Source: Natrarchaeobius oligotrophus (GTDB lineage: Archaea > Halobacteriota > Halobacteria > Halobacteriales > Natrialbaceae). From it: 64,000 bases of DNA. The stretch lies in NCBI RefSeq assembly GCF_003841465.1, contig NZ_REFZ01000006.1, positions 186,001 through 250,000 of the forward strand. Reading direction: 5' to 3'. The notes below the pieces were generated by a model. It saw only the letters and a program-made list of their open reading frames with translations. It searched no databases and was not told where the DNA came from. The position numbers were made by a program, and so were the translations under genes. Of this stretch, positions 17,508-26,370 are shown piece after piece; the stretch's first letter is position 1, and the number at the start of each line of letters is the position of its first letter.

Positions 17508-18782
17508 CTACGCCTCGAACTCGATCGTGTCGGTGATGTGGTAGCCGTCTTCGTCGAACTCGAAGAGGTCGTACGTGACGGCTTCCATGTCGCCGTTGTC
17601 GTCGAAGTTGGTGATGCTCGAGGCACCCTGATACTGGATCTCCTCACCGTTTGCCGCCATGTCGAGGCCGTCGGCGAGGTTGCTCGGACCGATCTCCTCA
17701 CCGTCGGGATTCGCCACTTCGCGAATCTCCGCGCTCACGGCGGAGCCCGAGAGGTCTCCGGCCCGCAGCTGAGCGAGGATGTGGATCGCCGTGGCGTCGT
17801 AGGCCTGTCCGGTGAACACCCCCGGCGAATCGCCGTAGGCGTCTTCGAACATGTCGTTGAACGTTTCGGCTTCCGGTCCGCGCGCCGACGGTGCCGTTCC
17901 GATCACGTTCGACATCGGATTGTCGACGTTTCCGGGCAGCGAGTTATCCTGCAGCCCGTCGGGAACCATGATCGTGTGGTCGTTGTCGAAGTTGATGTAG
18001 TAGTCCCGGAAGATCTGTTCGCCGCTGTCCGGGTAGCCGATGATGACCAGCATGTCGGGGTCGTCCCCGAGCGCGCTCTGGAGTTCGGAGTCGTACGACG
18101 GCTGTTCGGCCTCGAAAGCGACTTCCTCGTAGACCTCCCCACCGAGGTCCTCGAAGTTCTCGACGATCGTATCCTGCAGACCCTGCCCGTAATCGTTGTT
18201 CAGGAAGAACGTCGAGAGGGTCTCGGCACCCTCTTCTTCGTACGCGATCTCGGCCATCGCCTCCCCTTGCCAGGCGTCGCTCGGTGCCGTCCGCAGGAGG
18301 TAGTCTCCCTCCATATCGGTGATGTCCGGCGACGTACTCGCAGGCGAGATGCCGACGACCTCGTTCGGGAAGAAGATGTCCTCCGCGACGGCGATCGTCA
18401 CGGCCGACGACGCCGCACCCGTCACCGAGGGATAGCCGGCGTCGGCCAGCGACTGCGCGCCAGCGATTCCCGCCTGCGGGTCGGTTTCCGTGTCCTCTTC
18501 GCGGATATCGATCTCGTAGGCGACGCCCTCGTCCTCGAGTTGGGTCCCGGGGAGAATCGCGGCGTCGTTGATCGGCGCCCCGAGGCTGCCCAGGTCACCG
18601 GTGACCGGCAAGAGCGTCCCGACCATGACGTCGGCTTCGTCGTCGGCGGCTCCGTTGCCGTTGCCGTTACCGTTACCGTTCCCATTTCCGTTGCCGCCGT
18701 CGTCGAGACAGCCTGCGACTGCCATCCCTGTTCCTGCACCGATTCCAGCAAGCACCCTTCGTCTGCTGACATGCCGTGCCAT
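17508..18782 (-). CDS. livJ: Branched-chain amino acid ABC transporter substrate-binding lipoprotein
   Basis: The 424-residue secreted protein has a Tat signal (RRRVLAG at 7-13) and a lipobox AVAGC with Cys25, so it is exported folded and lipid-anchored outside the membrane. A (Gly-Asn) repeat at residues about 30-44 tethers the domain. The rest is a type 1 periplasmic binding fold: VMVGTLLPVTGDLGSLGAP, SVTGAASSAVTIAVAED, FFLNNDYGQGL and GQAYDATAI. Ligand class is inferred from the livHMGF genes pointing toward it. A TATA box at 18804-18813 predicts a leaderless transcript. Confidence 0.92.
   Translation of the reverse strand: MARHVSRRRVLAGIGAGTGMAVAGCLDDGGNGNGNGNGNGNGNGAADDEADVMVGTLLPVTGDLGSLGAPINDAAILPGTQLEDEGVAYEIDIREEDTETDPQAGIAGAQSLADAGYPSVTGAASSAVTIAVAEDIFFPNEVVGISPASTSPDITDMEGDYLLRTAPSDAWQGEAMAEIAYEEEGAETLSTFFLNNDYGQGLQDTIVENFEDLGGEVYEEVAFEAEQPSYDSELQSALGDDPDMLVIIGYPDSGEQIFRDYYINFDNDHTIMVPDGLQDNSLPGNVDNPMSNVIGTAPSARGPEAETFNDMFEDAYGDSPGVFTGQAYDATAIHILAQLRAGDLSGSAVSAEIREVANPDGEEIGPSNLADGLDMAANGEEIQYQGASSITNFDDNGDMEAVTYDLFEFDEDGYHITDTIEFEA
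18652..18693 (-). repeat. Hexanucleotide microsatellite encoding (Gly-Asn)n
   Basis: Seven consecutive 6-base units of the type ccgttg/ccgtta, with a few synonymous changes, encode the Gly-Asn linker right after the lipidated Cys of the binding protein. Slippage here would change tether length in steps of two residues without a frameshift. Confidence 0.75.
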
Positions 18783-18803
18783 ACGAGAGGTATATGGAGA
18801 GGG

Positions 18804-18813
18804 TAATTATAAA
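18804..18813 (-). promoter_or_regulatory. TATA box of the Liv binding-protein gene
   Basis: The sequence tttataatta on the minus strand is centred 27 bases before the ATG at 18782, predicting transcription to start at or next to the start codon. Confidence 0.6.
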
Positions 18814-19034
18814 GCGTTTGTGTGTGGAATGGGGGTCGAACGCGTTCTCGTACCGAACGTTCGTGAAACGAGCATCGACACTCGTCCGAATATCACCGTT
18901 CGAAGATCCGGAGACGAACGAGAGACGACTGTTCGATCGAGACACCGAATCAACACTCGGTTCCGAATTGCAGAACGTTTTTCATTTGCCTCGCCGTTTC
19001 TTCCCCCGATGAACGCCGAAGGGAGAGGGCGACT

Positions 19035-20585
19035 ATGACGATGGAGGATCGAATCGACGAGCTCGAGAAACGTCGCGAGGAGGCGCTTCTGGGCGGCGGG
19101 GAGGATCGGATCGAGCGACAACACGAGAAGGGGAAGATGACCGCCCGCGAGCGCATCGACTACTTCCTCGACGACGACACCTTCACGGAGTTCGACCAAC
19201 TCAGGACTCACCAGACGAGCCAGTTCGGCATGGAGGAAAAGAAGATCCCCGGCGACGGGGTCGTCACCGGCTACGGCGAGGTCAACGGCCGGACGGTGTT
19301 CGTCTTCGCACACGACTTCACCGTCTTCGGCGGCTCGCTGGGCGAGGTCTTCGCCGAGAAGATCTGCAAGGTGATGGACATGGCGATGGAGGTCGGCGCG
19401 CCGATCGTCGGTCTCAACGACTCCGCCGGCGCGCGCATCCAGGAGGGCGTCAAGAGCCTCGCCGGCTTCACGGAGATCTTCCGACGGAATCAGGAGGCAA
19501 GCGGCGTCGTCCCCCAGATCTCGGCGATCATGGGACCGTGCGCCGGTGGCGCAGTCTACTCGCCGTCGATCACCGACTTCATCTTCATGGTGAAAGAGAC
19601 GAGCCACATGTACATCACGGGTCCCGGCGTCACCAAGACCGTCACCGGCGAGGAGGTTACCCACGAGGAACTCGGCGGGGCGATGACCCACGCGAACAAA
19701 ACCGGCGTGGCGCAGTTCGCCTGCGAGTCCGAAGAGCAGGCGCTCGACGACATCAAACGGCTGCTCTCGTATCTCCCCCAGAACAACGTCGAGGATCCGC
19801 CCCGGGTCGACCCTTGGGACGATCCGGACCGCCGCGACGAGAAACTCACGGAAATCGTTCCCTCGAGTCCCCAAAAGCCCTACGACATGATCGACGTCGT
19901 CGACTCGGTGGTCGACGAGGGCTCGTTCTTCGAGGTCGCCGACAACTTCGCGAACGAACTCGCCGTCGGCTTCGCGCGACTCGACGGGCGCTCCGTCGGC
20001 ATCGTCGCGAACCAGCCGCGGGTCAACGCGGGAACGCTCACGGTCGACTCCTCGATGAAGGGATCGCGGTTCGTCCGGTTCTGTGACTCGTTTAACGTCC
20101 CGATCGTCACCTTCGTCGACGTCCCCGGGTACATGCCCGGAACCGACCAGGAACACCGGGGAATTATCCGTCACGGGGCGAAACTCCTCTACGCGTACGC
20201 GGAGGCGACCGTCCCGCTGCTTACGGTCATCACCCGCAAGGCCTACGGCGGTGCGTACTGCGTCATGGCCTCGAAGAACCTGGGAGCCGACGTCAACTAC
20301 GCCTGGCCGACCGCCGAAATCGCCGTCATGGGCCCACAGGGAGCGGTCAACATCCTCTATCGCAACGAACTCGAGGAGGCGGAAAACCCCGACGAGTTGC
20401 GCGACGAACTCATCGAGGAGTACCGCGAGGAGTTCGCAAACCCCTACACCGCGACCGACAAGGGATTCCTGGACGACGTCATCGTTCCGACGGAGACGCG
20501 ACCGCGCCTGATCGCCGACCTCGAGATGCTCGAGACGAAACGCGAACAGAACCCGGACAAGAAACACGGCAACATTCCGTTGTGA
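19035..20585 (+). CDS. pccB: Propionyl-CoA carboxylase beta (carboxyltransferase) subunit
   Basis: This subunit transfers CO2 from carboxybiotin to propionyl-CoA (and possibly acetyl-CoA). The 516-residue crotonase-like protein has both acyl-CoA carboxylase halves. The N-terminal half has [38 protein letters not shown] and [13 protein letters not shown]. The C-terminal half has [28 protein letters not shown] and [19 protein letters not shown]. It starts the pccB-pccX-pccA cluster known from Haloferax mediterranei and feeds methylmalonyl-CoA formation. It is divergent from the Liv binding-protein gene. Confidence 0.93.
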   Translation: MTMEDRIDELEKRREEALLGGGEDRIERQHEKGKMTARERIDYFLDDDTFTEFDQLRTHQTSQFGMEEKKIPGDGVVTGYGEVNGRTVFVFAHDFTVFGGSLGEVFAEKICKVMDMAMEVGAPIVGLNDSAGARIQEGVKSLAGFTEIFRRNQEASGVVPQISAIMGPCAGGAVYSPSITDFIFMVKETSHMYITGPGVTKTVTGEEVTHEELGGAMTHANKTGVAQFACESEEQALDDIKRLLSYLPQNNVEDPPRVDPWDDPDRRDEKLTEIVPSSPQKPYDMIDVVDSVVDEGSFFEVADNFANELAVGFARLDGRSVGIVANQPRVNAGTLTVDSSMKGSRFVRFCDSFNVPIVTFVDVPGYMPGTDQEHRGIIRHGAKLLYAYAEATVPLLTVITRKAYGGAYCVMASKNLGADVNYAWPTAEIAVMGPQGAVNILYRNELEEAENPDELRDELIEEYREEFANPYTATDKGFLDDVIVPTETRPRLIADLEMLETKREQNPDKKHGNIPL

Positions 20586-20587
20586 CG

Positions 20588-20941
20588 ATGCCATCTCAGA
20601 AACGAGCGGAGCCGACGGAGCCGAACGGACCGTCGTCGGAGGACGGGACCGATGCCCGCCGAGCGGGGAACGAACTCCTGGCCGGCGACGTCAGCCTCGA
20701 GTTACCGGACGACGCCGACGACGAGGAGGCGGCCGCGATCGCCGCGGCCATCGGCGCGCACCTCCACGATCACGCGCTGGCGGCCGCCGCAGCTGCTGCG
20801 GCCGACGACGAGGAGCGGTGGGAGGACCGACGGTGGGCGTTCGGCGGCCGGATGCGAGCCCAGAAGCAGCGTCACGTCCGGGTTCCCCGCGACGCGCCGA
20901 GCGACCCGTGGACGGCCGCCGGTCGAACGGATCGGTTCTAA
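20588..20941 (+). CDS. pccX: Small third subunit of haloarchaeal propionyl-CoA carboxylase
   Basis: The protein has 117 residues from the ATG at 20588; a GTG at 20582 overlapping the pccB stop is an alternative. The centre resembles acyl-CoA carboxylase epsilon-type domains: [17 protein letters not shown], an Ala-rich helix, then [14 protein letters not shown] and the terminal [12 protein letters not shown]. In Haloferax mediterranei, PccX is required for activity of the PccA-PccB enzyme. Its position between pccB and pccA supports the same role. Confidence 0.87.
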   Translation: MPSQKRAEPTEPNGPSSEDGTDARRAGNELLAGDVSLELPDDADDEEAAAIAAAIGAHLHDHALAAAAAAAADDEERWEDRRWAFGGRMRAQKQRHVRVPRDAPSDPWTAAGRTDRF

Positions 20942-21146
20942 CCGACCGGCGTTCGCCGTCCGCCGCCGAAGCGACCACCGTCGCCGGTTCGATTCGCGCG
21001 ACTCGGGCGACGTCCGCCGGTGTCGGTCTGCCCAACGCTCCCCGGCGTAGCGACGCGGTTATCGGCGCGTTCGCGGACGCCCGTATCAGCCGATCGAACC
21101 AGTTGCGAAAAAGTAAGGTAGCCGCCTCGTGACGTTTCTACAAGGA

Positions 21147-22970
21147 ATGTTCAGGAAGGTTCTCGTCGCGAATCGCGGTGAAATCGCCGTCAGAGTGATG
21201 CGGGCGTGCGAGGAGCTCAACGTGGGGACCGTCGCAATCTACTCTGAAGCCGACAAAAATGCGGGCCACGTCCGGTACGCCGACGAGGCGTACAACGTGG
21301 GTCCGGCTCGAGCGGCCGACTCCTACCTCGATCACAAGGCGGTGATCGACGCCGCGCGCAAGGCCGACGCCGACGCGATCCATCCGGGTTACGGCTTTCT
21401 CGCGGAGAACGCCGAGTTCGCGAGCAAGGTGGAGGCCACCGACGGGCTCACGTGGATCGGCCCTTCGAGCGACGCGATGGAAGCGCTCGGCGAGAAGACC
21501 AAAGCTCGGACGATCATGAACGACGCCGACGTGCCGATCGTCCCCGGAACGACGGATCCAGTCACCGAACCCGAGGAGGTCGTGGCCTTCGGCGAGGAGT
21601 ACGGCTACCCCATCGCGATCAAGGCCGAGGGCGGCGGCGGCGGCCGCGGCATGAAAGTGGTTCGAAGCGAAGACGAGATCGAAGACCAACTCGAAAGCGC
21701 CAAACGCGAGGGTGAGGCCTACTTCGACAACGACTCGGTCTACCTCGAACGCTACCTCGAGCAACCGCGACACATCGAGGTTCAGATCGTCGCCGACGAA
21801 CACGGCAACGTGCGCCACCTCGGCGAGCGCGACTGCTCGCTCCAGCGTCGCCACCAGAAGGTCATCGAGGAAGGGCCGTCGGCGGCGCTGTCGGACGACC
21901 TCCGCGAGGCGATCGGCGAGGCCGCACGTCGCGGCGTCGCCGCCGCCGACTACACCAACGCGGGCACGGTCGAGTTCCTCGTCGAGGAAAATCCAGACCG
22001 GACCGACGTGCTCGGTCCCGAGACGAACTTCTACTTCCTCGAGGTCAACACGCGGATCCAGGTCGAGCACACGGTCACCGAGGAGATCACCGGCATCGAC
22101 ATCGTCAAGCGCCAGATCGAGATTGCGGCGGGCGAGGAGATCGACTTCGCACAGGACGACGTCGAGTTCGACGGCCACGCCATCGAGTTCCGGATCAACG
22201 CCGAGAACGCCGCCCGAGACTTCGCGCCCGCGACCGGCGGCACCCTCGAGACGTACGATCCGCCGGGCGGAATCGGCGTCCGCGTCGACGACGCACTCCG
22301 GCAGGGCGACGAACTCGTCACCGACTACGACTCGATGATCGCGAAACTGATCGTCTGGGGCCAGGATCGCGACGAGTGTATCGAGCGCTCGCTTCGCGCC
22401 CTCCGGGAGTACGAGATCGAGGGCATTCCGACGATCGTTCCGTTCCACCGGCTCATGCTCACCGACGAGACGTTCGTCTCGAGCACGCACACGACGAAGT
22501 ACCTCGACGACGAGCTCGCGGACGAACGAATCGAGGAGGCGCAGGCACAGTGGGGCGGCGACGTCGGCGGCGACAGCGGCGAAGACGACGAGGTCGTCGA
22601 GCGCGAGTTCACCGTCGAGGTCAACGGCAAGCGCTTCGAGGTCGAACTCGAGGAACACGGCGCGCCCGCGATTCCGACCGGTGGCGAGTCGAACCCGTCG
22701 GCCGGCCCGCCCGAACCCGCCGGCGGCGAGAGCGACGAGAGCGACCTCGCAGGCGAGGGTGAGACGGTCGACGCCGAGATGCAGGGAACGATACTCGACG
22801 TCGCCGTCGCCGAAGGCGACGAGGTCGCCGCCGGCGACGTGCTGGTCGTGCTCGAGGCGATGAAGATGGAAAACGACATCGTCGCCTCCCGGGGCGGAAC
22901 GGTCACACAGATCGCCATCGCCGAGGGCGATAGCGTCGATATGGGCGATACGCTGGTCGTGCTCGAGTGA
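21147..22970 (+). CDS. pccA: Propionyl-CoA carboxylase alpha subunit (biotin carboxylase and biotin carrier)
   Basis: The 607-residue subunit carboxylates biotin with ATP and bicarbonate. The biotin carboxylase domain spans about 1-450: [16 protein letters not shown], the glycine-rich [29 protein letters not shown] and [14 protein letters not shown]. An acidic linker with GGES repeats precedes the C-terminal biotinyl carrier domain, whose EAMKMEN carries the biotinylated Lys. The ATG at 21147 matches the family start; a GTG six codons upstream is open. It follows pccX after 205 bases, so it may have its own promoter. Confidence 0.94.
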   Translation: MFRKVLVANRGEIAVRVMRACEELNVGTVAIYSEADKNAGHVRYADEAYNVGPARAADSYLDHKAVIDAARKADADAIHPGYGFLAENAEFASKVEATDGLTWIGPSSDAMEALGEKTKARTIMNDADVPIVPGTTDPVTEPEEVVAFGEEYGYPIAIKAEGGGGGRGMKVVRSEDEIEDQLESAKREGEAYFDNDSVYLERYLEQPRHIEVQIVADEHGNVRHLGERDCSLQRRHQKVIEEGPSAALSDDLREAIGEAARRGVAAADYTNAGTVEFLVEENPDRTDVLGPETNFYFLEVNTRIQVEHTVTEEITGIDIVKRQIEIAAGEEIDFAQDDVEFDGHAIEFRINAENAARDFAPATGGTLETYDPPGGIGVRVDDALRQGDELVTDYDSMIAKLIVWGQDRDECIERSLRALREYEIEGIPTIVPFHRLMLTDETFVSSTHTTKYLDDELADERIEEAQAQWGGDVGGDSGEDDEVVEREFTVEVNGKRFEVELEEHGAPAIPTGGESNPSAGPPEPAGGESDESDLAGEGETVDAEMQGTILDVAVAEGDEVAAGDVLVVLEAMKMENDIVASRGGTVTQIAIAEGDSVDMGDTLVVLE

Positions 22971-23386
22971 CGCGGCCGGTCCGCTGGTACGGCAGTGAGA
23001 GCGAGCCGACGAATCCGTTCGGCAACACACCGAAGCACCGTCGGTCCAACCGTCGAGTTGCACGCGTTCCGAAGACGCCGCGAACTCGGCCGATTCGTCT
23101 TCGTTCGCGGCGACCCTCGGTCGAATCCACAGGATTTCCCTTCGGCAACCGCGTGCGTCGAGACCACCAGGAACGGTGACCGTCGATCGGACGATCGACG
23201 GCTCGTCGAAACGACGGTTTGCACCGCCGTCGCGGAGGGCGATCTCGTCGGCCGACGCGTGTGAGTCTTCCGCGTGGTGGTACGTGGTCGGTCGGTCGAC
23301 GATCCCCTCCCACACCGATTTTCGATTCGCTCGACGTCCGTCCGTCCGTAGCTACAGCGCGGTCAGCCGTCGGTCACAGACTATCG
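22971..23386. other. Intergenic region with one perfect inverted repeat
   Basis: This region separates the convergent pccA and radical SAM genes. It holds no convincing reading frame. At 23180-23201 two 9-base arms (ccgtcgatc and gatcgacgg) flank a four-base loop, a possible transcription-end or processing hairpin without a T-run. Nothing else stands out. Confidence 0.5.
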
Positions 23387-24496
23387 TCAATCGTCGGCAA
23401 CCGTCCCGTCCGTTCCGACGCGCCGATCTGACCACGGCAGCGGTCCTTCGTACCCGTCCGGAACGTACGGACAGAGCGGATCGCTCGCGTGTGGATTCCC
23501 CGTGCGGGCGAACGCCCTCGATCGACTCCCGCCACAGAGCTGTCGGTACGGACAGACGCCACACTTTCCCTCGAGCCGGTCCCGATTTCGCAGCGAGCGA
23601 AACAGCGGCGACCTCCGATACAGTTCCGTGATCGACCGATCGCGAACGCTGCCAGCTGACGACGGCAGAAAGCCGGACGGGAACACGTCGCCGGTGTGGC
23701 CCACGAACGCGAAACCGTCCCCGGCGACGATTCCGGTTCGCCGTTCGACGTTCGTCCGGTTCTCGGATCGAGTCGTGCGTGACGCGCGCTGGGCGACGAC
23801 GCGTCGGTACTGCGGTGCTTCGGTGGTTTTGAGACCGAACGGTTCGCGCTCACTGACGTCGTCGAGCCACGCCATCACCGCGTCGGCCTCGGCCGGATCG
23901 ATCGACTCGAGGAGCCGACCGCGTCCGATGGGGACGAGAAAGAAGACGCTCCACATGACGGCCCCCATCTCGCGGACGAGCGCGCGGATCGCGGGGAGCT
24001 GTCCGAGCGTTTCGCGACAGACGGTCGTGTTGACCTGGACCGGAATCCCGGCGTCCCGGGCGTCCCTCGCGGCGCGAATCGTCTCGTCGAAGCTCCCCCG
24101 CTCGCCACGGAACGCGTCGTGGGCCGCCGGCGTGGCTCCGTCGAGGCTGATCGCCATCCGCGCGAGTCCCGCGTCTGCCAGTCGGTCGAGACGGTCGGCA
24201 GTCACCGACCGCGTTCCGCTCGGCGTGATCGTCATCCTGAGCCCGAGGTCGGTCCCGTACGCGACGAGCTCTTCGACGTCGTCACGAACGAGCGGATCGC
24301 CGCCGGAGAGCACGACGAGCTGGCCGTCGCCGAACCCAGCGGTGTCCTCGAGGAGCGCTTTTCCCTCCTCGGTCGAGAGTTCGTCCGGGTGACGACCCGG
24401 ACGAGCGTCGGCTCGACAGTGATCACAGGCCAACCCACAGGCCTGCGTAAGCTCCCAGATGAGTACGAGCGGACGATTGGCGGTATCGAGATCCAT
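23387..24496 (-). CDS. Radical SAM/SPASM protein, TIGR04053-like, possible AhbD-type heme enzyme
   Basis: The 369-residue protein has the CX3CX2C cluster at Cys20, Cys24 and Cys27 (QACGLACDHC), then VVLSGGDPLVRDDVEEL, a SAM-binding core, and FVGHTGDVFPSGFLPSSAG. The C-terminal SPASM-type domain reads KCGVCPYRQLCGGSRSRAFA and ends with DPLCPY, suggesting a second iron-sulfur cluster. It resembles the TIGR04053 group and AhbD, which decarboxylates Fe-coproporphyrin III to heme. The neighbouring AhbC makes a heme role plausible but unproven. The ATG at 24496 is chosen because upstream residues are basic and non-conserved. Confidence 0.83.
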   Translation of the reverse strand: MDLDTANRPLVLIWELTQACGLACDHCRADARPGRHPDELSTEEGKALLEDTAGFGDGQLVVLSGGDPLVRDDVEELVAYGTDLGLRMTITPSGTRSVTADRLDRLADAGLARMAISLDGATPAAHDAFRGERGSFDETIRAARDARDAGIPVQVNTTVCRETLGQLPAIRALVREMGAVMWSVFFLVPIGRGRLLESIDPAEADAVMAWLDDVSEREPFGLKTTEAPQYRRVVAQRASRTTRSENRTNVERRTGIVAGDGFAFVGHTGDVFPSGFLPSSAGSVRDRSITELYRRSPLFRSLRNRDRLEGKCGVCPYRQLCGGSRSRAFARTGNPHASDPLCPYVPDGYEGPLPWSDRRVGTDGTVADD

Positions 24497-24702
24497 CGTT
24501 CGGCTCTCGGCGGATCTCGAGTGAAAATCGTCCCCTGGTTCCCGCCGGTCGGGAAGACGGGAAGACGTTCGCCTCGGGTGTTCCGTACGGAACCGGTTCG
24601 GCAAAGCGTTGACGTGGCGAACGCGTTCGGCTCCTGGCTACGGTGTTCCCACCGATCGGGAGCGTGGGGAACCGTCATCGCTTCCGATTCGAACGGCTAC
24701 GT

Positions 24703-25047
24703 ATGGGCGAAACGAAACGTCGATCGCGGATCGAATCCGGCGATCGCGCGAATCCGTGGCCCCAGTGGGAAGTGTTCGTCCGGCGCGACCGATCCAGGCC
24801 GATGCGACACGTCGGCAGCGTCGCGGCGAAAGAGCGAGCGGGGGCGCACGAACAGGCGTCGCGACTGTTCGGCCGGGAAGCGGTCGACGTGTGGCTCTGT
24901 CCGGCGGCCGACGTCGACCGATACTCGACGCGCGAGCTCGGATCCGATTCGGGCGGCGAAACGCCGCCGAGTTCGAGGGACCGAACAGCCTCCACGGACG
25001 ACTCGAGCGTCGAACCGACCGTCGAATCGGCGGGTGAACGATCGTGA
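24703..25047 (+). CDS. Htur_1727-family radical SAM partner protein
   Basis: The 114-residue protein starts MGETKRRSRIES. Its core NPWPQWEVFVRRDRSRPMRHVGSVAA, AHEQASRLF and VDVWLCPAADVDRY resembles the small PaaB-like fold. The family is catalogued (TIGR04031, as I recall it) as a haloarchaeal protein always beside radical SAM genes and labelled a candidate RiPP. The C-terminal 35 residues are Ser/Asp/Glu-rich and disordered. Only one Cys is present. The GTGA overlap with ahbC implies coupled translation at a 1:1 ratio, which fits a subunit or electron or substrate carrier as well as a peptide precursor. Confidence 0.78.
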   Translation: MGETKRRSRIESGDRANPWPQWEVFVRRDRSRPMRHVGSVAAKERAGAHEQASRLFGREAVDVWLCPAADVDRYSTRELGSDSGGETPPSSRDRTASTDDSSVEPTVESAGERS

Positions 25048-26249
25048 TTTCGATCAGCAAGCTGCTCTGCGATCTCGACGCCGAGGGGGACGGATTGCGC
25101 TACGACGACGCTGCGGGGTCGACGAAACACCAGATTTCGAGCGAGAGACAGCGAGCGCCTGTGGTAGTCTGGAACGCGACCAGGCGGTGCAACCTCGCCT
25201 GCGCGCACTGTTATGCGGCGGCCGAAACGAAGCCGACGGCTGGCGAGTTCTCGACGGTCGAGGCGAAGCGGTTTCTGGACGAACTCGCGGAGTACGGCGT
25301 TCCGGTCGTCCTCTTTTCGGGCGGCGAGCCGCTCGTGCGCGACGATCTTGTGGAACTCGTCGCCTACGCCACAGAGGCCGGAGTACGCCCGGTCCTCTCG
25401 TCGAACGGCACCCTGCTCACCCGCGAGAAGGCCGTTGCCCTCCGGGATGCCGGGCTCCGGTACGCCGGCATCTCCGTCGACGGCATGCCCGATCGAAACG
25501 ACCGATTTCGCGGCCGTGACGGTGCGTTCGAGGCTGCCATCCGCGGGATCGAACACTGTCTCGAGGCCGGACTCAAGACTGGACTCAGATACACGATCAC
25601 GGGGGCGAACGCGTCGGACCTCGAAGACGTCGTCGACCTCCTCGTCGACGTCGGGCTCGATCGCTTCTGCTTTTACCACCTCGATTACGGCGGACGCGGG
25701 GCCGAGATCGTCGACGCCGACCTCTCGCCGACGGAAAAGCGGGCGGCCGTCGAACGGCTCTGCGACACGACCGTCGACTACCACGAGCGAGGCGAGGAGA
25801 TCGAAACGCTGCTCGTCGGCAACTACGCCGATGCCGCGTTTCTCGTCGAGTACGCCCGTCGGCGGTTCGGCGCGAAGCGGGCCCGGGCAGTCTACCGATT
25901 TCTCGAGCGAAACGGCGGCGATCCGACGGGAGAACGGATCGCCGACGTCGACTATCGGGGCAACGTCCATCTCACTCAGTTCTGGCAGGGATACAGCCTG
26001 GGGAACGTACGCGATCGGCCGTTCGGTGACATCTGGGAGGACGAGTCGAATCCCCTGTTGCGCGCGATACGCGACCGGGACGGTCGGTTGACCGGGCGCT
26101 GTGGGACCTGTCGGTACCGATCGATCTGTCGCGGCGGATCCCGCCTTCGGGCACTCGCGACGACGGGTGATCCGTTCGCTCCGGACCCGCAGTGCTATCT
26201 GGACGAGGACGAAATCTTCGGCGAACTCGCGTTCGAGTCCGCGACGTAA
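25044..26249 (+). CDS. ahbC: AhbC-type radical SAM enzyme, 12,18-didecarboxysiroheme deacetylase
   Basis: The enzyme removes two acetate side chains from didecarboxysiroheme to give Fe-coproporphyrin III in the archaeal siroheme-dependent heme pathway. The 401-residue protein starts at a GTG with MISISKLLCD, the family N-terminus. The radical cluster is Cys49, Cys53 and Cys56 (TRRCNLACAHCYA), then LFSGGEPLVRDD and SSNGTLLTRE. The segments CFYHLDYGGRGAEIVDADLS, LERNGGDPTGERIADVD, TQFWQGYSLGNV and RCGTCRYRSICRGG with the final DPQCY match AhbC. The upstream partner gene overlaps by 4 bases. Confidence 0.88.
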   Translation: MISISKLLCDLDAEGDGLRYDDAAGSTKHQISSERQRAPVVVWNATRRCNLACAHCYAAAETKPTAGEFSTVEAKRFLDELAEYGVPVVLFSGGEPLVRDDLVELVAYATEAGVRPVLSSNGTLLTREKAVALRDAGLRYAGISVDGMPDRNDRFRGRDGAFEAAIRGIEHCLEAGLKTGLRYTITGANASDLEDVVDLLVDVGLDRFCFYHLDYGGRGAEIVDADLSPTEKRAAVERLCDTTVDYHERGEEIETLLVGNYADAAFLVEYARRRFGAKRARAVYRFLERNGGDPTGERIADVDYRGNVHLTQFWQGYSLGNVRDRPFGDIWEDESNPLLRAIRDRDGRLTGRCGTCRYRSICRGGSRLRALATTGDPFAPDPQCYLDEDEIFGELAFESAT

Positions 26250-26338
26250 TTATCTCGGCGACGGTTTGGTAAATTTTACACTTTAAACAATTTCTCTGTC
26301 CAGTGGCAACAGCCAACACGGGGGCTCGCGTTCCAACA

Positions 26339-26349
26339 CCTTTGTATCG
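26339..26349 (+). promoter_or_regulatory. TATA-like element of the ndh gene
   Basis: The sequence cctttgtatcg is centred about 27 bases before the ATG at 26371. A second AT-rich tract (gtaaattttacactttaaac) lies at 26269-26288. Confidence 0.4.
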
Positions 26350-26370
26350 GAGGGTTTCAGACTGTGGAGT

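Noticed and set aside
18655..18693. CCGTTG array considered as a CRISPR or regulatory repeat
   Set aside because: It is an in-frame coding microsatellite for Gly-Asn in a lipoprotein linker, with no spacers.
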